NCBI GenBank assembly: GCA_021802115.1
Contig: JAKABA010000015.1
Location: 1 to 52,020 of the forward strand
Origin: a bacterium
GTDB taxonomy: Bacteria; Chloroflexota; Dormibacteria; UBA8260; Bog-877
Direction of reading: 5' to 3'
DNA length: 52,020 nucleotides
Both the position numbers and the translations under genes were made by a program. Below are positions 1 through 8,948 of this stretch, piece after piece. Each line of letters opens with the position of its first letter. The first letter of the stretch is position 1. Under the pieces are notes generated by a model. The model had not been told where the DNA came from. It saw only the letters and a list, made by a program, of their open reading frames with translations, and ran no database searches.

Positions 1-72
1 TCGACGCTGACGCTCGTCCAGGAACCCTTCGAGAGCTTGATGTCGGGCCGCGACCAAAGCATCTGTCTCCAT
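1..72 (-). CDS. N-terminal fragment of a CDS, possibly an ISAzo13-type transposase
   Basis: Reading leftward from ATG at 72-70 there is an open frame of 24 codons that runs off the window edge (METDALVAARHQALEGFLDE and four more residues). The Ala/Leu/Arg-rich start ending in a DERQRR-like motif resembles the first residues of ISAzo13-family transposases, which often open with a similar stretch ahead of their helix-turn-helix. With only 24 residues this is a guess. The nearby decayed transposases make a mobile-element origin plausible. The full gene lies outside the window. Confidence 0.4.
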   Translation of the reverse strand, partial: METDALVAARHQALEGFLDERQRR

Positions 73-307
73 CCGCCAAGTTTAGGCCCTACCGGTCAGG
101 AGTGCAACTAATTCTTTAACGTTGCCTTAGTCCCTCGGCCAGGGCTCAGCCCCTGGGCCCAGGCGGTGCTGGGGCAGGGACATCTTCGAGGTCATTGGGC
201 ATCACCACCGCTCCGGTCGTGCTAGCGGGATCTCGCCCCATTCGGGGAGATGTCCGTCTCGATCCCGCTTGTGTGCGTGCCGATCGGCGCTCCACCGTGT
301 GGCGAGT

Positions 308-1786
308 CTAGGCAGGCGATGGTGAGCCGAGCTGATGGATGATGGCATGGGTGTCCCGGTACAGCTGCCGGTACAGGGAGTAGCGCTGATCGTAGAGGTC
401 CTTGACCCGGGGGTCGGCGGAAACCGTAGCCACCACCGGGTTCCAGGGCTGGTCGGGACGGACCAGCCCCAGCCCGACTCCGGCCATCCACGCATCGCCC
501 AAGCAGGCGCCCACCGACTCTCGATGAACCTGCTGCTGCATGCCGCAGACGTCCGAGACGATCTGGATCCAGGAACGGGCCCTGGTCCCGCCCCCCACGG
601 CCGCAACCCGGACGGGTGGCCCGGCCACGCCGGCCATTGCCTCCAGATTGTGGCGGACCCCGAACGCGGTGGCCTCGAGGAGGGCCCGGAAAATGTGACC
701 CCTGCCGTGATTGAGCGTCAGGCCCGCGATCACGCCCCGGGCCCCGGGGTCGAAGCGGGGGGTCCTCTCCCCTGCGAAGTAGGGAAGTGCCAGTAGGCCC
801 TCAGAGCCAGCCGCTACCCTCGCCGCGGCGTCAAACAGGTCGTCGAAGGAGCTGCCTGAGAGGTCGCGGAACCAGGATGTGAGAGCACCTGAGGTGGCCA
901 TTCCTGCGGCGAGAGTCAGTTGATCGGGCAAAATCCCTCGGGTCAGCCAGAGATGGGGACTTGGCCGAGCTGAGGTCGAGATCTGGACCAGGAACATGGT
1001 GGTGCCGTACATCAGCATCAGGTCACCAGGACTTCGAACCTCGACTGAGGCCGCTTCCGCCCAAGCGTCGATTGTCCCCGCTACGACTGGGGTCCCGGGG
1101 GGTAGGCCCGTGGCGGCGGCGGCGGCGGCGGTGACTTGGCCCACCTCATCCAATGGCGAGCACAGTCTGGGGAGCTCTAAGCCTGGGGCGATGAGCTCGG
1201 CCCAGTCCGAGGCCCACTCACGCTTCACGAGGTCATACATCGGGTTGCACTGACTGGCGGAGTGGTGATCGAGTATGTACTCGCCGGTCAAGCGGTGCAC
1301 GATGTGAGAGCTGGCCATGAGGAACCGATGGCACCGCTCCCACACCTCGGGCTCATTGCGGCGCAGCCAAAGCAGCTTGGGTCCGACCGCCTGGGAAGTC
1401 AGCGGCGAACCACCTCGTGCCAGAATTCGGTCAGACCCTAGGGTCTGGTTCAGTTCGTCTATCTCCAGGGTGGCCCGGGTGTCCACGCCGTAGAGGATCG
1501 CGGGTCGTAATGCTGTTCCATCGCGCCGCGCGGGCAGCAGACAAGGGCCTATGCCGCTCACGCAAAGTGCCGATGGCGACGGGAGCCCGCCCTCTAGCAG
1601 CTCGCGGCAGATCGCCTTGAAGTCGGCCCACCAAATTGCGTCCGCGTCATGCTCGAACCATCCGGGCTCGGGCGTGGACGTCGCGTGAGCTCGCTCCGCC
1701 CCGCGCAGAACGTGGCCTTTGTCGTCGGTCAAGCAGCCCTTGGTCGAGGAGGTGCCGATGTCCACCCCCATCAGAATTGTGGTCAT
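308..1786 (-). CDS. FGGY-family carbohydrate kinase (xylulokinase-like)
   Basis: A 492-residue sugar kinase that would phosphorylate a ketose, or a related polyol, with ATP in the cytoplasm. The first phosphate-binding loop DIGTSSTKG is at residues 9-17. The AGTIDAWAEA segment near residue 240 corresponds to the catalytic-Asp region of FGGY kinases. The C-terminal ATPase half has the adenosine motif GGGTRARSW followed by QIVSDVCG. Length is normal for the family. Its ATG overlaps the stop of the upstream isomerase gene by 4 nt (ATGA), so the two are translationally coupled. The isomerase presumably makes its substrate and the LacI regulator controls both. The sugar (xylulose, ribulose, fuculose or other) cannot be told from sequence. 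Confidence 0.93.
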   Translation of the reverse strand: MTTILMGVDIGTSSTKGCLTDDKGHVLRGAERAHATSTPEPGWFEHDADAIWWADFKAICRELLEGGLPSPSALCVSGIGPCLLPARRDGTALRPAILYGVDTRATLEIDELNQTLGSDRILARGGSPLTSQAVGPKLLWLRRNEPEVWERCHRFLMASSHIVHRLTGEYILDHHSASQCNPMYDLVKREWASDWAELIAPGLELPRLCSPLDEVGQVTAAAAAATGLPPGTPVVAGTIDAWAEAASVEVRSPGDLMLMYGTTMFLVQISTSARPSPHLWLTRGILPDQLTLAAGMATSGALTSWFRDLSGSSFDDLFDAAARVAAGSEGLLALPYFAGERTPRFDPGARGVIAGLTLNHGRGHIFRALLEATAFGVRHNLEAMAGVAGPPVRVAAVGGGTRARSWIQIVSDVCGMQQQVHRESVGACLGDAWMAGVGLGLVRPDQPWNPVVATVSADPRVKDLYDQRYSLYRQLYRDTHAIIHQLGSPSPA

Positions 1787-3201
1787 GTCGCTTGGCCAAA
1801 TCCGTCGAAGTCGATGTCGGTTAGGTGGCAGAAGGCGCGCAGAGCCTCAATATGGTGTCCGGGGACCGCGTGGATGTGGTTGGCCCCGAAGCGATCCAGC
1901 ACCTCCTCGGAAGCTGCGGCCATCCGCACGAAGGCGTGCGGCCACTCATAGGTGGATGCCTTCATCAGCCGCTGGGTGGTCTCGTCGTCAAGGTTGACGA
2001 TCTCCCCCTTGATGACCTGCATCCGGTAGCGCCCATTGGGCCGGTTGAGCCGGGCCAGAGTGACCTCCCCGGGGGCGGCGACATGGTGGATCGAGGCTCC
2101 ACCAGCGGGAAAGTAGAACCCCTCCGGCAACAGGTGGACCCGCCTCATGTTCTCCAACGGATCCTCTGATCGCGCCGCATACCAGGTGGCGTGCTGACCC
2201 GAGTTGCAGAGGTCCCAAACGTCGTTGTCGCGGTCGTAGCACCGAAGGTCGGCGAACAGCACCGGAGTGTGGCTCAGGTGCTTGAGCACTTGCATAGTGA
2301 GGGCGCCGTCCATGTCGGCCTCGGTTGCGCAGACGTGGGTGTCCTTGGGCCCCTCCCAGTCATAGGGGTCGTTGAGAAAGGCCTCAGTCACGTCCATGGT
2401 CGCGAAATGCGTGGTCAGCTCCGGCTGGCCCTTGATACCCGAGAAGTCAAGGTGCCACTCGTCGATCAACTCGCGCACAGCGTGATAGGACCGCACCTGG
2501 CGCTCAAGCAGATCCGGGGTCAGCTGCCGCCCGTCGTAGCGGACCTCAGCCGCGTGCTGCTCTAGCCAGAGACGGCCAACCCGGGCGCGCTCAGGACTGA
2601 CCAGCGCGGCCCGCCGCACCACCTCCCATTGATCGATCTCCTCGACGTCGATCCCGAACTTCGCCATCCACTGAGCGGGATCGGATACCGCTGTATACAT
2701 CCCCATGGGGCGCCCGCCAATCCGTCCGAAAGTGCGCCCCCGTAGCCCAGTCTGGGCCGAGCCAGCGGCGATCCAGGAGGCGACTCGGGCCATGACCGCA
2801 GGTGCTGTGATATCACCCCAGGCTCTACCGTAGCGGCGGCCTGTCTGGTCGAGAGCACCCGCGGCGGCCAGCATCCCCACCATGCCGGGGTACTGCGGCG
2901 AGATGTTGGAGAAGAGCAGGATCGGGCCCGGCGTTTGAGTTGCCGCCAGGACCGCGAAGTTGGGGAACGCCCAGACTGGAAAGTTGAAGATCGTGACGTC
3001 GGGGTGACCAGCGGCGACCCGGCTGGCCTCCATGACGGCCAGCTCGTTACTCTCGATGATCGCCTCCGCAGTGACGATGTCGTGCCCTTGGGCGCGCAGG
3101 TGACCGGCGATCTGTTGCTCGAGCTGGGCGACGAACTCCCGCAGATCCGTGTTGACAAAGCTTCTCCCGTCAGAGAAGTTGAGCAGCCCGACTCTAGCCA
3201 T
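1783..3201 (-). CDS. L-fucose/L-arabinose isomerase family protein
   Basis: A 472-residue member of the FucI/AraA-like fold, expected to interconvert an aldose and a ketose with a divalent metal. The N-terminal half has the Rossmann-like start ARVGLLNFSDGR and an NFPVWAFPNF segment typical of this branch. The C-terminal half has the metal-site landmarks: Glu and Asp in TEADMDGALT, Asp in LFADLRCYD, and the NSGQHATWYA region. It lies 3 nt after the regulator gene and overlaps the kinase by 4 nt, giving an isomerase-kinase module. The family has several substrate subclasses, so the sugar is unassigned. Confidence 0.85.
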   Translation of the reverse strand: MARVGLLNFSDGRSFVNTDLREFVAQLEQQIAGHLRAQGHDIVTAEAIIESNELAVMEASRVAAGHPDVTIFNFPVWAFPNFAVLAATQTPGPILLFSNISPQYPGMVGMLAAAGALDQTGRRYGRAWGDITAPAVMARVASWIAAGSAQTGLRGRTFGRIGGRPMGMYTAVSDPAQWMAKFGIDVEEIDQWEVVRRAALVSPERARVGRLWLEQHAAEVRYDGRQLTPDLLERQVRSYHAVRELIDEWHLDFSGIKGQPELTTHFATMDVTEAFLNDPYDWEGPKDTHVCATEADMDGALTMQVLKHLSHTPVLFADLRCYDRDNDVWDLCNSGQHATWYAARSEDPLENMRRVHLLPEGFYFPAGGASIHHVAAPGEVTLARLNRPNGRYRMQVIKGEIVNLDDETTQRLMKASTYEWPHAFVRMAAASEEVLDRFGANHIHAVPGHHIEALRAFCHLTDIDFDGFGQAT

Positions 3202-3204
3202 TGG

Positions 3205-4239
3205 TCACCCTCCCCCAGCCGATTTCATTCGTCCCCGGGAGGACTGGCGGATCTCCAGGTGACACGCAAAGCAGATTCGCACCGGTGGAAGTGTCCTGTC
3301 GGCCATGCGCGCAAAGAGTCTCTCGACCACCGCCTCGGACATCTCCCGGAGCGGCTGAGCAAGGGTGGTGAGCGCAGGGTCCAAAAGGCTCGCCCAGGGC
3401 GGGTCGTCGAAGGCGACTATGCCCACCTCCTCTGGAAGCAGAATCCCACTGGCACGCAGCGCCTGTAGAGCTCCAATGGTCATCAGGTTGTTGGCGATCA
3501 CCAGAGCGTCGAGATCAGGGCTCTGAGTCAGAAGTTGCTCGGCCGCCCGGCGGCCGCCTTCCACAGCGAAGTCTCCAATTGCCGTCAACGGCTCAAATCC
3601 GGCCGACTCGATCGCGGAGCGGTACCCCGCAAGCCGTTCGGCCGCGGTCGAGAGCAGCTCACCGCCGCCGATGAAGCCGATGCGGCGCCGGCCCGAGTCC
3701 ACCAAAAGCTGGGTGCCGAGGGCGATCGCCGCGGCATTGTCCGCTACCACAGCGTCAGCCCTGGGGTCGGCCACCGGGCGGTCGAAGGCCACCACCGGAA
3801 CCCCGAGGTCGATCAGGTGGGAGATGGCGTCGTCACCGTCCGCGGTTGGCGAGATCACGACTCCCATGACGCGCTCGGAGGCCATCACCTCAAGGTAGGA
3901 CGACTGTTTCTGAGTATCCTCGGCGGTGTTGCAGAGCAGGACTCGGGTTCCCCGATCGTAAAGGGCCGCCTCGATGGCTCGAACCATGCTTGCGAAGTGG
4001 GGGTTCTCGATGTCAGAGACCAGTACCCCGACCGTGGCAGCCTGGCCTCGGCGCAGGTTTCGGGCCAGCTGACTGGGCTGGTAGTCGAAGCGACGGGCCG
4101 CGTCCAGCACTCGCGCCCGGATGCCCTCGGAGACTGGGCGAGAACCGCTCATGACCCGGGAGACCGTGGCCGGTGACACGCCCGCCAGCTTGGCGACGTC
4201 GTAGATCCGTACTCGCATCCGGTGGGGCGGGGGGTTCAT
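3205..4239 (-). CDS. LacI-family transcriptional regulator
   Basis: A 344-residue regulator with an N-terminal LacI helix-turn-helix (IYDVAKLAGVSPATVSRVMS, about residues 12-31) and the hinge-helix region QPSQLARNLRR. A periplasmic-binding-like sensor domain follows from TVGVLVSDIENPHF. It should bind DNA as a dimer and respond to a sugar or sugar phosphate from the pathway encoded by the two following genes. The annotated ATG lies 7 codons before a second in-frame ATG (4218) and neither has a clear Shine-Dalgarno sequence. A palindrome abuts the first ATG, suggesting autoregulation. It is first in the regulator-isomerase-kinase operon. Confidence 0.93.
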   Translation of the reverse strand: MNPPPHRMRVRIYDVAKLAGVSPATVSRVMSGSRPVSEGIRARVLDAARRFDYQPSQLARNLRRGQAATVGVLVSDIENPHFASMVRAIEAALYDRGTRVLLCNTAEDTQKQSSYLEVMASERVMGVVISPTADGDDAISHLIDLGVPVVAFDRPVADPRADAVVADNAAAIALGTQLLVDSGRRRIGFIGGGELLSTAAERLAGYRSAIESAGFEPLTAIGDFAVEGGRRAAEQLLTQSPDLDALVIANNLMTIGALQALRASGILLPEEVGIVAFDDPPWASLLDPALTTLAQPLREMSEAVVERLFARMADRTLPPVRICFACHLEIRQSSRGRMKSAGGG

Positions 4240-4251
4240 GAAATCGATGTC
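4240..4251. promoter_or_regulatory. Candidate LacI-family operator (palindrome at the regulator start codon)
   Basis: GAAATCGATGTC reads as GAnATCGATnTC, a 12-bp palindrome centred on CG, as is usual for LacI-family operators. It directly abuts the ATG of the LacI-type gene, where bound repressor would block transcription or translation of the whole operon. No second copy was found. Palindromes of this length occur by chance, so this is a weak prediction. Confidence 0.3.
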
Positions 4252-4706
4252 CTAAGATCGCACAGCGGGACTGCCCCTGTCAACCGATCATGGCCGCACC
4301 TGAGCCCAAGCGACGGTTCAAAGGCTGATGACACGAATCCAATCGCCCCCCTATGGCTCCGCCGCCTTCCCCCTGCCGCTCCCGCCGACCGGCACCGACC
4401 GCGCAAGTTAGCCGGCTGGAGAGGACTGCGCCAGGCGCGCTTCGACTTCGGATGCCAAGCAGGGTCTGACCACCAGCCGTCGGTGTGAGCCACGCCCGAC
4501 GCTGCGACCGGGCGACCAGGTTTCGGCGGTAGAGAGCTGGGCCGGTCGAGCCGGGGCCAGGAACCTACCCGTGTGCGCGCCAACCCGGACGGGGATGGCC
4601 AGGAGGCGCGACCAGCTACCGTCGGTGCCCGCCTATGATTGGGACTCAGCGGCCAATTTCTGCGACCGCCGGACCGCGGGAGCCACCCTGGCAAGGGAGG
4701 GGATAC
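4252..4706. other. Intergenic region with promoter for the downstream serine hydrolase
   Basis: About 455 bases between the divergent LacI-type operon and the beta-lactamase-fold gene. The small frames here look like shadows. On the plus strand TATGAT (4634-4639) is a good -10 hexamer about 70 nt ahead of the GTG start at 4707. No repeat or RNA gene was recognised. Confidence 0.4.
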
Positions 4707-5519
4707 GTGCCAGTAGACATGTCGGAGCCCATCGTTGCGTTCGCGTTGACGGACTTAGCGGGCCGCCTCCGTGAGGGCCACCTGCCTGACCGCAGCTTTT
4801 ACGCAGCCAGCACCATGAAGGTGGCGGTCCTGGTCGATGTCTTCCGGCGCCACGATGCCGGTGTGGCCGATGTGGATTCCCTGGTCACGGTGGCCACCAT
4901 GTTCCGCTCCGGTGTGGATGGATCCTCATTCGCGATCGACCCCGATGAGGTTGATGCCGAGCTGTCTGCCCGGGTCGGAGATCAGGTGTCGATACGGTAT
5001 CTGGCCGAACGCATGATCACGGTCTCGAGCAACGACGCCACCAACCTGCTGCTTCAGCTTTCAGGTTTCGAGGGCATAGCCGTTCTGCTGAAGGACCTCG
5101 GCGCGCACAGGACGGTGGTACAAAGATTGCTCGATGATGGTCGCGCGCGGGCCGCGGGCCGAGATAACCGCGTCACGCCAGCCGACCTGTCCCGGCTGAT
5201 GACGGCGATTGCTGGAGGGGTAGCGGCAAGTCCGCGGAGCTGTGCAGAAATGGTGGCAATTCTCGAGCGCCAACACTACCGGGACGAGATCCCTGCGGCC
5301 CTTCCCGCCGGAACGCGCGTGGCGAACAAGACGGGCTGGGTTACCGGCATTCTCCACGATACCGCTTTGGTCTGGCCCCGCGACGCCGCTCCCTACTGCC
5401 TGACGGTGTGCACCGAGGGTTTCCAGGACCAGCAATCCGCCCGTCAGGCCATTCAGGAAGTCTCCGCCCGCGCATGGGCGCGCCGGGAGCCCGCGGACCG
5501 GGGAGAGGCCAACCTGTGA
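4707..5519 (+). CDS. Class A beta-lactamase-fold serine hydrolase
   Basis: A 270-residue member of the beta-lactamase2 group. Starting from GTG at 4707, which has a strong AGGGAGGGG Shine-Dalgarno 6 nt upstream, the catalytic SxxK is S35-TM-K38. The SDN-like motif is SND in SSNDATN, and the KTG motif is in ANKTGWVTG. The Glu of the omega loop (ExxLN), needed for deacylation in true class A beta-lactamases, is not evident; the region reads RVTPADLSRLM. The protein may therefore be a peptidase or esterase rather than an antibiotic-degrading enzyme. No signal peptide is visible because the domain begins within about 10 residues, so a cytoplasmic location is likely. Confidence 0.85.
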   Translation: MPVDMSEPIVAFALTDLAGRLREGHLPDRSFYAASTMKVAVLVDVFRRHDAGVADVDSLVTVATMFRSGVDGSSFAIDPDEVDAELSARVGDQVSIRYLAERMITVSSNDATNLLLQLSGFEGIAVLLKDLGAHRTVVQRLLDDGRARAAGRDNRVTPADLSRLMTAIAGGVAASPRSCAEMVAILERQHYRDEIPAALPAGTRVANKTGWVTGILHDTALVWPRDAAPYCLTVCTEGFQDQQSARQAIQEVSARAWARREPADRGEANL

Positions 5520-5541
5520 TCGGAACCGATTGGGGGCAGCG

Positions 5542-6340
5542 TCACACGAGCCGCTGATTCTCCGCTGGCAAGACGTTTCCGAGCTGATTTGGTGGGGGTG
5601 CGACTTGGCTGGGGACTGGGCGGTGCCATCTCCGTGGCCGGCCGAGCCGGAAGCGCGACGCTGGCCAGGTGCCGGGCCTGAGAGCGGTCTCCACCTGGCG
5701 CCGGTGGTACCGATGCGCCTTGTTGTGACCTCGGCGCGGCATCTCGGGCCGGATGTTGCCGCTGTCAGTCGACGTGTATAAGTTGCTGCCGTCCAAGGCG
5801 ATCACCTCATCGCCAAGGGACGTCGGGACGGTGTTTTAGGCCGCCTCACCCGTGATTGCTCCCGGGACCGCCTCTGGCACGAGGTCCACCGTCCGCCAGC
5901 AGTACCGGTTGGTCGTCTGGTCGGGGATGTCCCGCAGCCCCGGCCCAGGGCGGGTGCCTCCAGCCACTCGGCGAAGCCTCACTTGGTTGACGGTGGCCAT
6001 GACCACGGAGGTGCCCGCGCAGGGCGCCTGGTTGCCCGGTTGGAGGCGGTGCCGTTCGACGGTGGCGGCCAGATCCAGATCCCGCGCCAGATGGCAAAGC
6101 CCCGCCACAGCCCTCACGTGGCCAGTCCGCCCCGTTCGGGGTCAATGCTCCCTGCCGCATGGCCACCAGCTGATCGAGCTTGCCCAGGTGGACCTGATCG
6201 GCATGGCTGGGCTTGCCACTCAGAGCGCCCGAGCGGACCGCAACGTGGTGGGCACGTCCGCCGATCAGCTTGCTGACGCTGAGGCGCCTCATCTGGGCAC
6301 GATCACTCCACGTTCCACCGCTCCCTGGTGAAAGTCGCCC
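5542..6340 (-). pseudogene. Decayed IS1634-family transposase
   Basis: Several short minus-strand pieces in different frames match parts of IS1634-type transposases. The piece at 6117-5836 reads like the N-terminal segment, with AVAGLCHLARDLDLAATVER and then DQTTNRYCWRTVDLVPEA. The piece at 5805-5542 reads like the first catalytic region, DGSNLYTSTDSGN then RRGHNKAHRYHRRQV. Its intact relatives have a YDxTNFYTYI...RGHNKQKRxDLRQVG block there. A QVHLGKLDQL segment near 6190 fits the usual start. Frames change, stops interrupt and the C-terminal two thirds are missing, so it is a remnant. The family call is from memory of motifs. Confidence 0.6.
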
Positions 6341-6481
6341 ATGGCCGTGACTTTCGGCGCTCGTGCGGAGTCAGCGGTCACATTCGGGGCGATGCCGAAC
6401 CGTCACCCCTAACCACTCTTCCCGACTCCCCTCGCAGCCATCAGGGCCGACGTCTCGCACCCTCAACTTCCGAAGATCGCG

Positions 6482-7822
6482 CTAGGCCGTACCGCCATTC
6501 TGTGGGGTTGCGCGCGTCAGGGGATAGGTGGCGTGGTACATCTTGACGACGAGCCCGCTTGCGTCTCGAACCAACTGCAGCTCCTCGCCTCTCTCCGGGC
6601 CACTCGCGGTGACGAAGACGTCTGGGCGAACTTGGCGAAAGCGGTTGGGGGCGGCGTCGGCCGGCGCGTCCGCAGCCACCGATTGCAACTCCCCATCCCT
6701 CCAACGAAAGACGACCTCACTCCATTCGGACCACCACCTTCCCAAAGCGCTCGCAAATTCAGTGGGCGGCTGGTCAGCGGGTTGCCACGGGGTGGGGTCA
6801 AGGGTGTCTTCTTCGACAACCTCCAGGATCCCGGCAGCCAGTTGGCCAATGTCCACGCCCGCTGTTGAGTTGGTGAATAAAACGACACTGTTGCCGCTGG
6901 CAGGCGATCCCAGAAGTGCGGCCAGGAATCCCGGCATGGCCCCGGTGTGGCCCACAAAGACCCGTTCCCCCTGCCGTCGCAGCACCAGTCCGAGGCCAAA
7001 GGCTGTGGTCCAGTGCTCCAGATCCGCGATCACCCGTGGCGCGCGCATTAGCTCGAGCTGGGTCGCGGGGAGGACCTCCGGATTGCCTCGAATGAGAAAG
7101 TCGATCCATCTAGCCAGATCCGTTGCGGTGCTCCAGAGCTGGCCGGCCGGCGCGAGCGCGCCACTGTCCCCGGGAAGCTCCGCCACAATCTCGTCCGTGA
7201 ACGGGAGCACGGAATATCCCTGGGCCGCTGGGGGCTGGGGGAATGTGGTGGTCCGCTCCAGGCCAAGGGGTTGGAGGATTCGCTCTGTCACCTGGGACTC
7301 CCAGCTCTGGCCGCAGACCTGTGCCATCAACTCGCCGAGCAGAGCGAAGCCGAGATTGGAGTAGTGCCACCAGTAGCCGGAGGGATAGAGAAGTCGTGCC
7401 GCCGCCGCATTTCCCGGTAGTTGTTCCCGGCTGGGGAGGGCACCGCTGGTCCCTACCTCGGCGGTTGCCTCCCGCTGCAGGCCAGAGCTGTGGGTCAGGA
7501 GCGACGCGATGGTGAGATCTGGGTGGGGCGCGTTAATCCAGTGGCGTCCGATCGGGTCGGAGAGCCCAATCCGTCCCTCCGCTACGAGTTGCATCACACC
7601 AACGGCGGTGAATGTCTTGGTGATCGATCCGACCCGGTATTGGACGTCGAGGCCGGGGGAGGTGGCCGTTGTGAGGTTCGCAGAGCCCAAGAGGACGGAG
7701 TCGAGGATCCGCCCGTGACTCGCGACGCCGACCACAAGGCTGGGAAGCCGACACACGCGCTGGGCGTCGGAGGCAAGCTGACGTAACCGCCGGGCGGCAC
7801 CGTCCGACAGCACCTTGTCCAT
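6482..7822 (-). CDS. Class C beta-lactamase-fold serine hydrolase
   Basis: A 446-residue beta-lactamase family (PF00144) protein. Using the internal ATG at 7822, the catalytic SxxK is S66-IT-K69 in VGSITKTF, the YxN motif is YSN in WWHYSNLGF, and the third motif is HTG in VGHTGAMPGF. The roughly 100 C-terminal residues after the catalytic domain form the accessory domain common in this group. The open frame extends 50 codons upstream, but that stretch is Pro/Arg-rich and unlike the family. TAACAT lies 7 nt before the internal ATG, so leaderless translation fits. No clear signal peptide. Members include esterases, D-aminopeptidases and carboxypeptidases; the substrate is unknown. Confidence 0.85.
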   Translation of the reverse strand: MDKVLSDGAARRLRQLASDAQRVCRLPSLVVGVASHGRILDSVLLGSANLTTATSPGLDVQYRVGSITKTFTAVGVMQLVAEGRIGLSDPIGRHWINAPHPDLTIASLLTHSSGLQREATAEVGTSGALPSREQLPGNAAAARLLYPSGYWWHYSNLGFALLGELMAQVCGQSWESQVTERILQPLGLERTTTFPQPPAAQGYSVLPFTDEIVAELPGDSGALAPAGQLWSTATDLARWIDFLIRGNPEVLPATQLELMRAPRVIADLEHWTTAFGLGLVLRRQGERVFVGHTGAMPGFLAALLGSPASGNSVVLFTNSTAGVDIGQLAAGILEVVEEDTLDPTPWQPADQPPTEFASALGRWWSEWSEVVFRWRDGELQSVAADAPADAAPNRFRQVRPDVFVTASGPERGEELQLVRDASGLVVKMYHATYPLTRATPQNGGTA

Positions 7823-7829
7823 TGTTGCG

Positions 7830-7835
7830 ATGTTA
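7830..7835 (-). promoter_or_regulatory. -10 element for the class C serine hydrolase
   Basis: On the minus strand this reads TAACAT and ends 7 nt before the ATG at 7822. That distance puts the transcript start at or next to the start codon, and no Shine-Dalgarno is present. It matches the same arrangement at several other genes in this window. Confidence 0.4.
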
Positions 7836-8900
7836 ACGGTCACAGACGGCGCACTGTTAAGGAGCTGGCGGTGGCCACCGCGCTGGCTGTCGACGTTGAG
7901 GTTTGGTCCAGGCGGCCGAAGCCGTCCAGGTCTGTGCACCGGGCTGAATATCGAGGGTCGCGAACTGTTCACTGGTCTGCCTCACGCGTGGCCAGTAGCG
8001 GGCGCGTGAGTGGCCCGCGCCAGATCTTGAAGCGAGCGCGGAGTCCTGCGCCGAGGTCCCAGCGTCGTGGCCCCACGCGGGCATGCCAGTGCGGAGCTCT
8101 GAGCGGGAGGTCCTCCGGCCCCAGCGCCCGCTGGCGGCTTCACGCTTCCGGGGGAGCTCATGGACGGGTTCCCAAATGCCGATCACGTGGGGTGCCTGGC
8201 AGAGCTGCGGCCATCATTGGGGGGTGGCCCGGGTCGTGCGCACGTCTTTGCCCGAGGTGGCGCAGAGTCGGACGCGGCGCATCGGCCGATCGATTGTGGC
8301 GGTCGCCAGGGCCTGCGACTTTAGGTCGCTGAGCCAAGTCGAGTGCAGGGGCAGCTGGCCCGCTCGCTGGGCTGCTCCCAGGTGCTGTCCCCAACCGGAG
8401 AATCTAAATCTGCCGGAATCCGTGCTCACCGTCCAGCAGGTCGAGGTTGTCACCACGAGCAGCGCGGGCCAAACGTTTCTGCCCACCCGTTGACGACCGC
8501 GGCCCAGCCTGGCTCCGGTCCATCGGGCCGTCCCTGCCCCCAGGGCAAACCAGGCAACCCTGAGGCTGCTCTCCGCCCCGCCTGCGCCAGCATCGCGGTG
8601 CGGAGACCCTCGACCGTGCCGGCTCGACCATCGGTGATCGGGTGCCCCTGCCCGCCGGTTCCCCGGACGCCGCGCCGCGCCGCCATCTGGGCAGGCGATG
8701 GTGGACGCGCCCGCCTGATCACCTAGCCCGGGGCACCGCCCCGCCAGCCGCGACTCCGCGACCGTGGCTCTCCGCCGGCCGCGCTTGAGTCCTGGACCAT
8801 TTGGTGGCCAGCCACCCGGCAGGATCGATTCGGTCGGTACCCTCCGCCGCGATCCTCGGCGGCGGAAGGACGTTGGGCCCGGCGTACTGCGATGTCCTGC
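7836..8900. other. About 1.1 kb without a recognisable gene
   Basis: Many overlapping short frames exist on both strands, but none has family motifs, a plausible start or consistent codon use. A minus-strand frame of 293 codons (9095-8214) runs into the coding region of the next gene and has an Arg/Gly/Pro-rich composition typical of a GC shadow. The stretch lies between decayed transposases and may be further degraded mobile DNA, but I could not match it to a family. Confidence 0.4.
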
Positions 8901-8948
8901 TACCATCTGCGACACATGCATCGCCAGCTGCGCGCGGGCGCGATTTGA
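8901..8948 (+). promoter_or_regulatory. Putative promoter and 10-codon leader ORF of the LD-carboxypeptidase gene
   Basis: TACCAT (8901-8906) is followed after 9 nt by an ATG (8916) opening a 10-codon frame, MHRQLRAGAI. Its TGA (8946-8948) overlaps the presumed TTG start (8945) of the next gene in the arrangement TTGA. The layout suggests a leaderless mini-ORF that delivers ribosomes to the TTG, which lacks its own Shine-Dalgarno. Function is inferred from geometry only. Confidence 0.3.
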
